From Anaerolineae bacterium (GTDB lineage Bacteria; Chloroflexota; Anaerolineae; Anaerolineales; Villigracilaceae), in contig JAFLCF010000059.1 in the NCBI GenBank assembly GCA_017303735.1, forward strand, positions 1-22,030: a stretch of DNA of 22,030 bases. Reading direction: 5' to 3'. The notes below the pieces were generated by a model. It did no database searches, was not told where the DNA came from, and worked only from the letters and a program-made list of their open reading frames with translations. This document shows, in pieces, positions 15,605 to 22,030 of the stretch. Each line of letters starts with the position of its first letter. Positions within the stretch are counted from its first letter, which is position 1. The position numbers and the translations under genes are program-made.

Positions 15605-15649
15605 AACAAGCGAGGCTTATAACTTGTTTCTTATGACTCGTTTCTTGTT
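15605..15649. repeat. Imperfect inverted repeat in the SDR / membrane-protein gap
   Basis: AACAAGCGAG (15605-15614) can pair with CTCG (15637-15640) plus CTTGTT (15644-15649), with a 3-base bulge. The loop contains further CTTGTTTCTTA-like copies. The 87-base gap (15580-15666) is built largely from variants of ACAAG and CTTGT. It could be a weak terminator or processing site, or simply low-complexity sequence. Confidence 0.35.
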
Positions 15650-15666
15650 TAGTATTCCTCAAAACA

Positions 15667-17337
15667 ATGACATCTAAAAAAATCCTCCCTGACCTTCTGG
15701 CTTCTTCTCTCTTGTTGTTTGCTACACTCTATTATGCTTTTAATTACATTGACTTTTCCATTCCACCCTTCGAAGACGCGGCGATGATCATGCGTTATGC
15801 CCAACACTTTGCGGGTGGGCATGGCATTGTATGGAATATCGGCGAGCCTCCTGTAGATGGCGCAACGGATTTTCTCTTCATGGCGGCATCTGCTGGGTTG
15901 ATCAAGCTTGGCTTCACGGTTGGGCAGGCGGTGCGCGGCATCGGCTTCGTTTCGCACCTGCTCACCGTACTCCTTATCTACTGGACAAATCGACGCATTC
16001 ACGGTGGGAACATTCCCTTCTCTTTTTTTAGCGGACTTTATCTTGCGGTTGGAACTGGACTCTCCTACGTATCCGCTTACTTTGGGACGCCTTTCTTTGC
16101 CCTCGCCGCCGCCTCTACATGGACTTTGGGCTTGATTCTGATGAATTGGAAGATTCCTGAGCGGAGGCTGGGTGACGGTCCAGCCGGAGCCGAAGGACCA
16201 CCCTGGTGGCTTGCTCTCGCCTTCGCCCTCAGCGGACTTGTCACCGGCTTGATTCGCCCTGAAGGCGTTATCCTCGCGTCGCTGATGTTACTCGCTGTTG
16301 TCGCCATGCGCGGACTGAAGAACTCAATTTCGATCATCCTCATTTTCGGCAGTGTCTTTGCTGTATTGGGCGGTGCGTATTTTCTATGGCGTTGGGACTA
16401 TTTTGGATATCCGCTGCCAAACCCGTTTTACAAAAAAGGGGAGGGCGGTTGGTCTTGGGGCACGTTCAATGCATCCACGCTCAATACATTGAGATTATCT
16501 CTGCCTGTGGTGTTTGCGTTCATCCTCGGTTTTCGCTCAAAAGAGACGATGAAGACGACCCTTGTTTATCTGATTCCGATCTTTGGGTTTGCCGCTGCTT
16601 TTGGCTTGGTCTCTGATGAGATGAATTTTGGCGCTCGCTTTCAGTACGCCACGGTTCCACTCGCGCTCATGTCGTGGATTCCGCTGGTGAGTGGATTTAA
16701 GTTTGAAGCGCTGAATCAGGCACAGGTACGGGAAAGATCGGTGTACGTCATCGCATTAATGGGTTTGGGGGCTGGTATCATTTATTACTCATGGTTCCAG
16801 ACTTGTTTTATGGCATTGCATCAACAATCGTGTGAACGACCGTATGAACGTGATGGGCGTTTGGAGATGGCGCAGATGCTGGCGGACTATCGCGGCAAAG
16901 GATACGTGATCGCGACAACCGAGGCGGGCTTGATCCCATATTATTCTGGTTGGGATGCTATTGATACCTGGGGCTTGAATGACCAATTCATTGCGCACAA
17001 CGGTTCGATCACAGTGGAATATTTGGATACATATAAACCGCATATCATCATGTTCCATGATTATTACTCGCCGCTTGTCCCGCCCAAGCTGACCGAAGCG
17101 AACCTTGCCCAACGCTGGTTTAGTATGACGATCTTGTTGAAAACCTATGCAGAACAAAATAACTATGTGCTTGCCGCTGTTTTTGGCGACAGCCCGTACG
17201 ACACGCATTATTTTTATGTGCGCCGTGATTTTGAAGACAGTGAACGCCTTGTTGAGCGGATTTCGGAATTCCGTGATTATTTTTATCCCACGACGGGAAA
17301 ACGTTCGATTAATTATGCTAATTTTCCCGAACCATAA
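15667..17337 (+). CDS. Polytopic membrane glycosyltransferase, GT-C fold (AftB/PMT-like)
   Basis: Integral membrane protein of 556 residues with about ten hydrophobic helices in the first 360 residues and a soluble C-terminal domain of about 170 residues. The first extracytoplasmic loop has PPFEDAAMIMRYAQHFAGG with an acidic pair (E36, D37), followed by HGIVWNIGEPPVDGATDF. This is the layout of GT-C transferases that take a sugar from a polyprenyl-phosphate carrier, such as mycobacterial AftB-type or protein mannosyltransferase-like enzymes, where such acidic residues are catalytic. The tail contains ATTEAGLIPYYSGWDAIDTW, common in this family. It should act on the outer face of the cytoplasmic membrane to glycosylate protein or polysaccharide; the acceptor is unknown. 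It stands 87 bases after the SDR gene. No good ribosome binding site precedes ATG 15667. Confidence 0.8.
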   Translation: MTSKKILPDLLASSLLLFATLYYAFNYIDFSIPPFEDAAMIMRYAQHFAGGHGIVWNIGEPPVDGATDFLFMAASAGLIKLGFTVGQAVRGIGFVSHLLTVLLIYWTNRRIHGGNIPFSFFSGLYLAVGTGLSYVSAYFGTPFFALAAASTWTLGLILMNWKIPERRLGDGPAGAEGPPWWLALAFALSGLVTGLIRPEGVILASLMLLAVVAMRGLKNSISIILIFGSVFAVLGGAYFLWRWDYFGYPLPNPFYKKGEGGWSWGTFNASTLNTLRLSLPVVFAFILGFRSKETMKTTLVYLIPIFGFAAAFGLVSDEMNFGARFQYATVPLALMSWIPLVSGFKFEALNQAQVRERSVYVIALMGLGAGIIYYSWFQTCFMALHQQSCERPYERDGRLEMAQMLADYRGKGYVIATTEAGLIPYYSGWDAIDTWGLNDQFIAHNGSITVEYLDTYKPHIIMFHDYYSPLVPPKLTEANLAQRWFSMTILLKTYAEQNNYVLAAVFGDSPYDTHYFYVRRDFEDSERLVERISEFRDYFYPTTGKRSINYANFPEP

Positions 17338-17391
17338 ATAAACCTTTGTGTAATTCGCGTCGTTTGTGTTTAAATCTTTTTAGGAGAATCC

Positions 17392-17862
17392 ATGTCTGAA
17401 ATTAATGAACTTGCCGAGAAACTTAAAAGCGAAGGCGAACGCATGGCGGCATTCTTTGCCGGGTTGACGGATGACCAGTGGGCGAATGAAGTCTACACCG
17501 AAGGGACGACTTGGAGCATTCGCAATGTGCTTGCGCATTACGTCACCTCAGAGCGCGGACTTGTGCGCCTCTTTGAACGCATCCGCACCACTGGCGAAGG
17601 AGCTGCTGATGATTTCTCGATCGACCGCTACAACGCCTCTCAGCAGGAAAAGACCAAAGACCTCGCGCCGGCTGACTTGCTTGAGCAGTACAAACAAGTT
17701 CGGGCTGAGTCAGTTAATTGGGTGAGCGGGCTAAAAGATGAAGAACTCGACATTAAAGGACGCCATCCCTTCCTCGGCGAGACGGTCATTCGCGAGATGA
17801 TAAAGATGTTATACCTGCATAACCAATTGCATTATCGCGATGTGAAACGTGCCTTGAAATAG
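17392..17862 (+). CDS. DinB / MDMPI-type four-helix-bundle protein
   Basis: Small protein of 156 residues with the DinB (YfiT-like) four-helix-bundle fold, a family of metal-dependent thiol-transferases and hydrolases, many of unknown substrate. The metal-binding histidine triad is visible: H49 in WSIRNVLAHYVTSE, and H143 and H147 in LHNQLHYRDVK. The length is normal for the family and no signal peptide is present, so it is cytoplasmic. AGGAG (17382-17386 area) lies 5 bases before ATG 17392, a strong site compared with its neighbours. It is followed at 12 bases by a palindromic repeat. A specific thiol cofactor (mycothiol, bacillithiol or other) cannot be inferred. Confidence 0.88.
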   Translation: MSEINELAEKLKSEGERMAAFFAGLTDDQWANEVYTEGTTWSIRNVLAHYVTSERGLVRLFERIRTTGEGAADDFSIDRYNASQQEKTKDLAPADLLEQYKQVRAESVNWVSGLKDEELDIKGRHPFLGETVIREMIKMLYLHNQLHYRDVKRALK

Positions 17863-17873
17863 AACTTTACGCA

Positions 17874-17895
17874 TTACGAATTACATAATTCGTAA
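17874..17895. repeat. Perfect 10-bp palindromic repeat after the DinB gene
   Basis: TTACGAATTA (17874-17883) and TAATTCGTAA (17886-17895) are exact reverse complements separated by CA. The preceding TTACGCATTACG resembles the same motif again. No T-run follows on the plus strand (AAAAAC instead), so it is not a clear intrinsic terminator for the DinB gene. It may be a copy of a dispersed intergenic palindrome or an operator for the aminotransferase gene 28 bases further on. Confidence 0.8.
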
Positions 17896-17922
17896 AAAAC
17901 CATTCACTACCCACTGGTCACA

Positions 17923-19032
17923 ATGCTCCTATCTCCCTTTAAACTCGAACGCTATTTTGCCAAATACGAATTCAATACAGAATATCTGCTCTGTTCCTCA
18001 GATTGTGAATCCATGTCCATCGCGGATTTGCTGGCTATGGAAGAGGGAGCCGCAGATAGATTTCAAAATGTATGGTTGGGGTATACAGAATCTCTTGGCA
18101 GCCCCACATTGCGGAAAGAGATCGCGGGCATGTACACAACCACAAGCCCTGATGATGTGCTGGTCTTCACCGGTGCGAATGAAGCCATTTATCTTTTCAT
18201 GATGGCGGCGCTGAAGAAGAACGACCATGTCATTGTCCACACGCCGCATTATCAGGCGTTGAGTGAAGTGGCAAAAGGCATTGGCTGTGAGATCTGCCCC
18301 TGGAAGGCTCGTGAAAGCCACGGCTGGTCGCTGGACTTGGACGAACTGAAATCTTTGGTTCAATTGAATACAAAAGCCATCATTGTCAACGTGCCACATA
18401 ACCCCACTGGCTATCTCATGTCGCGCAAAGACTTTGACGCTCTCAGTCGTTTTGCGCAGGAAAAGAACATATTGCTCTTTTCCGACGAAGTCTATCGCGA
18501 ATCAGAATACGACATTGCCGACCGTCTCCCTGCTGCTGTGGACTACGGCACTCATGCCGTTTCGTTGGGTGTCACTTCCAAGACCTATGGCTTGGCGGGC
18601 TTGCGCATTGGCTGGCTTGCCACCCGAAATCGCGAGCTTTACAACAAGATCGCATCCCTGAAAGATTACACCACCATTTGCAACTCGGCACCCAGTGAAT
18701 TTCTCGCCGAGCTTGCCATCCGTCACCGCGCCAAACTCGCCGAGCGGAATTTGCAGATTATCAAAAACAACCTGACCATCATCGACGACTTTTTCACGCG
18801 TCACGCTTCACTTTTTACTTGGCATCGTCCCAAAGCAGGTTCCATGGGCTTTCCGAAACTATTACAAGGCAATGTCGAATCTTTCTGCGATGACCTCGTC
18901 AAAAAAGCAGGCGTACTTCTTCTTCCTGGCTCCATGTACGATGAAACAAATAATCACTTCCGCCTCGGGCTGGGACGTAAAAACCTCCCACAAGCCGTGG
19001 AACGTTTAGAAGAATACCTCACCCAATCGTAA
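17923..19032 (+). CDS. Fold-type I PLP-dependent aminotransferase (class I/II, VioD-like)
   Basis: Cytoplasmic PLP enzyme of 369 residues, class I/II aminotransferase type. The N-terminus (LERYFAKYEF, LLCSSDCESMSIADLLAM) resembles the subgroup related to VioD/capreomycidine synthase. Active-site elements: TGANEAI phosphate-binding turn, NVPHNPTG with the conserved Asn, SDEVYRE with the Asp contacting the pyridine nitrogen, Schiff-base Lys K220 in VTSKTYGLAGLRIGW, and the substrate-carboxylate Arg in FRLGLGR. It should transaminate or carry out beta/gamma chemistry on an amino acid; the substrate is unknown. No ribosome binding site is obvious before ATG 17923. It ends 8 bases before the UbiA-like gene, so the two are probably co-transcribed. 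Confidence 0.9.
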   Translation: MLLSPFKLERYFAKYEFNTEYLLCSSDCESMSIADLLAMEEGAADRFQNVWLGYTESLGSPTLRKEIAGMYTTTSPDDVLVFTGANEAIYLFMMAALKKNDHVIVHTPHYQALSEVAKGIGCEICPWKARESHGWSLDLDELKSLVQLNTKAIIVNVPHNPTGYLMSRKDFDALSRFAQEKNILLFSDEVYRESEYDIADRLPAAVDYGTHAVSLGVTSKTYGLAGLRIGWLATRNRELYNKIASLKDYTTICNSAPSEFLAELAIRHRAKLAERNLQIIKNNLTIIDDFFTRHASLFTWHRPKAGSMGFPKLLQGNVESFCDDLVKKAGVLLLPGSMYDETNNHFRLGLGRKNLPQAVERLEEYLTQS

Positions 19033-19040
19033 ATCATAAC

Positions 19041-19904
19041 TTGTTAAAACTCACCCGCCCTCTCCACCTCTTCCTCGCTGCACTGACCTACCTTCTCGGT
19101 GCGAGTATCCCTGCCTACCTGGGCAAGCCAGTTCTGGTCACGCCGTTCATTCTCGGTTTAGCTATCGCTCTGCTTGCGCAAACCAGTATGTCATTTTTGC
19201 GCGAGGTTTTCCGTCCACACAATGAGCCGCTTGTTGAAGGTGAAACTCCCCAACAAAAGGAAACCCTACGTAATAACCTGCTTTATATTTCAGTCAGCAT
19301 GGTTGGCACAATCGTCGGCATTGCATTCATTGTCCACATCAACTTTACGCTGACTCTCCCTTCTTTCCTTTTTCTTCTTTCTTCCATCCTCCTTATTTTG
19401 TTATACTCCATCCCACCCTTCCATCTTGTCAACCGCGGCTTCGGCGAACTCATCCTCGCTCTGCACATCGCCTATGTCATCCCGTCTATCGGCTTTCTTT
19501 TTCAAGCTGGAGAGAACTCACGTTTGCCAACCCTGCTGCTCCTGCCGCTGACCGTTTTGGCGCTCGCCTACTTCCTGCTCCTCAACTTCACCACCTTCCC
19601 TGAAGACCAAAAATATGAACGCGGCACACTGCTTCGCCGCCTCACGTGGGAACGTGCCGTTCCATTTCATCACAGCCTGATTGTCTTTGCCTATCTCATG
19701 TTTGCCCTTGTCCCGTTTCTGGGCTTTGCATTCAACCTTGTCGCCCCTGCTTTCCTCACTCTACCTTTCGCCATCTTCCAGATCTACCAACTTCGTGCAA
19801 TCGCCAACGGCAGCCCACCTAACTGGAAATTACTCACCTCCACCGCCCTCGCCGTTTTCGGTCTCACAACCTACTTTTTGACTCTCACCTTCTGGCTTCG
19901 TTGA
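19041..19904 (+). CDS. UbiA-superfamily prenyltransferase-like membrane protein
   Basis: Integral membrane protein of 287 residues with about eight or nine transmembrane helices and the UbiA/MenA layout: LTRPLHLFLAALTYLLGA at the start, YSIPPFHLVNRGFGE in the middle (122-136), and FPEDQKYERGTL (186-197) at the place of the second Asp-rich motif. UbiA enzymes transfer polyprenyl groups to aromatic acceptors using two Asp-rich motifs. The first (NxxxDxxxD) is not recognisable here; the corresponding stretch reads REVFRPHNEPL (54-64). The protein may therefore be a divergent enzyme or have lost activity. The start is TTG 19041: it gives the family-like N-terminus and no ATG precedes it in frame after the previous gene. 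It lies 8 bases after the aminotransferase gene. Confidence 0.8.
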   Translation: MLKLTRPLHLFLAALTYLLGASIPAYLGKPVLVTPFILGLAIALLAQTSMSFLREVFRPHNEPLVEGETPQQKETLRNNLLYISVSMVGTIVGIAFIVHINFTLTLPSFLFLLSSILLILLYSIPPFHLVNRGFGELILALHIAYVIPSIGFLFQAGENSRLPTLLLLPLTVLALAYFLLLNFTTFPEDQKYERGTLLRRLTWERAVPFHHSLIVFAYLMFALVPFLGFAFNLVAPAFLTLPFAIFQIYQLRAIANGSPPNWKLLTSTALAVFGLTTYFLTLTFWLR

Positions 19905-20145
19905 CCTTTGACTCTCCTCCCACCAGATGAAACGTATAAGATTTCCACACGGCTCTTTCCCCGCCGACAATTGACTCCCAACCCTGGGCTGTTGACAACG
20001 CCTTGAGTTGAGTCTCTGTTGCGAATAACCCACTGAGAGCAAAATTTATAAAATGTTGAGAATAAATTTCATAACCCTGCAATGCTCCCTGCAAGGAATG
20101 TGAATATAATTAGGCAGGATTTGGATATCCCAGAAAGCGATCATT
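19885..20145 (-). pseudogene. Possible decayed C-terminal fragment of an unidentified protein
   Basis: This 241-base gap between the UbiA-like and kinase genes holds no intact gene. On the minus strand one frame reads NDRFLGYPNPA, then TAA (20110-20112), then LYSHSLQGALQGYEIYSQHF, INFALSGLFATETQLKALST and AQGWESIVGGERAVWKSYTF, ending at 19885 inside the UbiA-like 3' end. The composition looks like a real folded C-terminus and reads through the internal stop as if continuous. No start codon with a ribosome binding site is present, and the upstream side runs into the kinase gene. The family is not recognised. A gene remnant truncated by rearrangement is the favoured reading; a chance frame is the alternative. 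Confidence 0.35.
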
Positions 20146-22030
20146 ATGAATTTTGAATACACACCCTACATCCTGCCGCTTTTGGCTGCGGCGGCGCTCT
20201 CAATTTTTGTGGCTGTCTACGCCTTGCGGCATCGTACTGCTGTTGGCGCGGCAGCGCTGGGAGTTATGGCAATTGCAATTGCCGAATGGTCCATCGGGTA
20301 TGCATTGGAAATATCAAGCACAGATCTGGGGACGATGTACATATGGGGAGCAATTCAATACCTAGGGATCGCGTTCGCTCCCTATGCCTGGTTGATATTC
20401 TCTCTTGATTTTGGCGGCTATCGACAGATACTGACCCGGCGCTTTCTCTTCCTAACCGCTCTCTTCCCTATGATCACCACCGTTCTGGCATGGACGACAA
20501 AATGGCATAAATTGATCTGGGTGGAATATCAGATTAAGGTTCAAACAGGTTTTTCGGCGCTTGAAACGACAAAAGGGATATGGTTTTTTATCCATACCGC
20601 CTATTCCTACGGCATGATCTTGGTTGGCACAGTTTTGCTGGTTCGCCTTCTCTGGCGGCGGCAGGGAATGTATCGCAGTCAGGTAGGCGCTATGCTGATC
20701 GCAGTACTGGCTCCCTGGCTGGGGAATATTCTGTACCTCACTGGGAACAGTCCCATTCCTGATCTTGATATAACACCATTCTCTTTCACGATCACGGTTG
20801 TGGCGTTAGCATGGGCGATTTTTGGTTTTCATCTTGTCGATATTGCACCGATCGCCCGTGATATTGTGATCGATTCGCTTCAAGAAGGCGTGGTGGTCCT
20901 GGACGCGCAGAGTAGGGTGGTGGATATAAACGCCTCGGCAGCCAATATCTTTGGGGTGCAAATTTCTCAAGTGCTGGGAACCCCCGCTGCAGAAATGTTT
21001 ACTCCCTGGCTATCATTGCTTGCACGCCTTCAAGAAAAAACGGATTGGGTGGAGGAATTTTCTAGCGGCACCGGGCTGGCTGAACGTCGGTACGAGGCGG
21101 CAATTTCGAACATCAAAGATCCTCAAGGCACGAGCGCGGGAAGGGTGATGATCGTCCGCGAAGTGGGCATGGATGCTGAACGTCGAAAACGCCCTGTACC
21201 TCTAGCATTCGAAACGCCAAATATTTCAGAGGCGTCAGAGACCGAATCTCTTAATCTGCCCGCCTGGTTAGACCGTTTTGTATGGCTCAAAAAGATTGTA
21301 ATCTTTTTAGTTACACCAATACTTTCAGACTTGCCCATACCGCCGAATACAAGCCCGACATGGTATTTGGCTCGGGAACGATCTTTCACCATTATTCTGC
21401 GCTACGGTGCTCTGGCAGGAACAATTGCTTATTTCTTTACCCTTCCGATCTTACGCCCTGAAACGCGCTTTACGGCTGCGAGTTTGTTATTCGGGCTGGC
21501 ACTAATCTTACTTTGGTATCTTGGGCTTGCTCGTAAGAGAAATTTCACAGACCGCGCGAACCTTTTCTTGATGTTGATCTATTTGATGGCAGTCAACGAG
21601 ACGGTAAGTTATGGCTTTTCAGTCGAGAGCTTCCTTTTCTTCACTGCATTTGTGATTATTGCAACCTTATTAACAGGGCGTGGCGGCATTCGGTTATCAT
21701 CTGTAGCCAGTTTTTTGACCCTCGGAATTTTTGCATGGTTGATCGGAGGCGATCTATTCATGCCGCTGAATCTGACTCCAGATTTAGTAGTTCCGAAAAC
21801 CATAGCAAGTGGTTTTACGAATATATTTGTGTTTTTGGCGTCGTCTCTGGCAATGGCAAGTGCAACTGCAGTTCTCATGGAAAATTTGAACTCAGCCTGG
21901 CAGAAAGAGATGCAGACACGTAATCTGTTACAGCAGGAACGTGACTTGCTTGAGCATCGTGTGGGGGAACGGACACATGATTTGCAGGAAGCAGAAACTA
22001 AGTTTCGCACACTGGTTGAGCAGTTGCCAG
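20146..22030 (+). CDS. Multi-domain membrane histidine kinase, N-terminal part (cut by right edge)
   Basis: An open frame from ATG 20146 runs without a stop to the right edge (628 codons visible). Order: a seven-helix membrane sensor of the histidine-kinase N-terminal 7TM type (about residues 5-235; YILPLLAAAALSIFVAVYAL, then AWAIFGFHLVDIAPIARDIV); a PAS domain (about 243-345; SLQEGVVVLDAQSRVVDINA); a linker rich in basic and Pro residues; a second membrane block of about six helices (415-575); a coiled coil (about 580-618; RDLLEHRVGERTHDLQEAET); and the start of another PAS domain (KFRTLVEQLP). HisKA and HATPase domains are expected beyond the window; they are not seen, so a diguanylate cyclase or other output is possible. 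No clear ribosome binding site precedes the ATG. Confidence 0.85.
   Translation, partial: MNFEYTPYILPLLAAAALSIFVAVYALRHRTAVGAAALGVMAIAIAEWSIGYALEISSTDLGTMYIWGAIQYLGIAFAPYAWLIFSLDFGGYRQILTRRFLFLTALFPMITTVLAWTTKWHKLIWVEYQIKVQTGFSALETTKGIWFFIHTAYSYGMILVGTVLLVRLLWRRQGMYRSQVGAMLIAVLAPWLGNILYLTGNSPIPDLDITPFSFTITVVALAWAIFGFHLVDIAPIARDIVIDSLQEGVVVLDAQSRVVDINASAANIFGVQISQVLGTPAAEMFTPWLSLLARLQEKTDWVEEFSSGTGLAERRYEAAISNIKDPQGTSAGRVMIVREVGMDAERRKRPVPLAFETPNISEASETESLNLPAWLDRFVWLKKIVIFLVTPILSDLPIPPNTSPTWYLARERSFTIILRYGALAGTIAYFFTLPILRPETRFTAASLLFGLALILLWYLGLARKRNFTDRANLFLMLIYLMAVNETVSYGFSVESFLFFTAFVIIATLLTGRGGIRLSSVASFLTLGIFAWLIGGDLFMPLNLTPDLVVPKTIASGFTNIFVFLASSLAMASATAVLMENLNSAWQKEMQTRNLLQQERDLLEHRVGERTHDLQEAETKFRTLVEQLP

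Overview
The window looks like chromosomal DNA of a Chloroflexota bacterium, most likely class Anaerolineae. This is inference from protein character: Thr/Pro/Glu-rich stalks after signal peptides and lipoboxes, a multi-sensor histidine kinase with membrane-embedded sensor domains, a BcsB-like protein among GT4 glycosyltransferases, and a VioD-like aminotransferase. No rRNA or other direct taxonomic marker is present.

Left part (1-14629), cell-surface polysaccharide locus. Three GT4 glycosyltransferases (the first cut by the left edge) are translationally coupled by overlapping ends. They are followed by a BcsB-like membrane-anchored protein, a lipoprotein with a DUF4874/DUF4832 architecture, and a NodB-type polysaccharide deacetylase. 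Convergent to these lie two tandem paralogous FemAB/GNAT-fold acyltransferase-like genes. Divergent from those is a 1022-residue secreted parallel beta-helix protein with about eight 48-residue repeats, closed by a strong bidirectional terminator. Last comes a minus-strand stand-alone beta-propeller protein resembling the GINT1 N-terminal domain. Together they suggest assembly, export, modification and surface display of an exopolysaccharide. No polymerase, flippase or BcsA synthase is visible here.

Boundary (14630-14856). A tRNA-Arg(TCG) gene with encoded CCA lies on the minus strand. Base composition changes about here: the left side is AT-richer, the right side GC-richer. The tRNA 3' end faces the polysaccharide locus, as expected if that locus were an island inserted at a tRNA gene, but no integrase or att duplication was seen.

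Right part (14857-19904), plus-strand genes of more housekeeping character: a pteridine-reductase-like SDR, a GT-C-type membrane glycosyltransferase, a DinB-fold protein, a fold-type I PLP aminotransferase, and a UbiA-superfamily membrane protein with an atypical first motif. The segment 19905-20145 carries what looks like the decayed tail of a minus-strand gene. From 20146 to the right edge runs the first 628 codons of a histidine kinase with an unusual 7TM-PAS-6TM-coiled-coil-PAS layout.

The most interesting unit is the BcsB-like / DUF4832 lipoprotein / deacetylase / twin FemAB / beta-helix cluster, a plausible uncharacterised exopolysaccharide system. No CRISPR array, transposase or phage gene was found.
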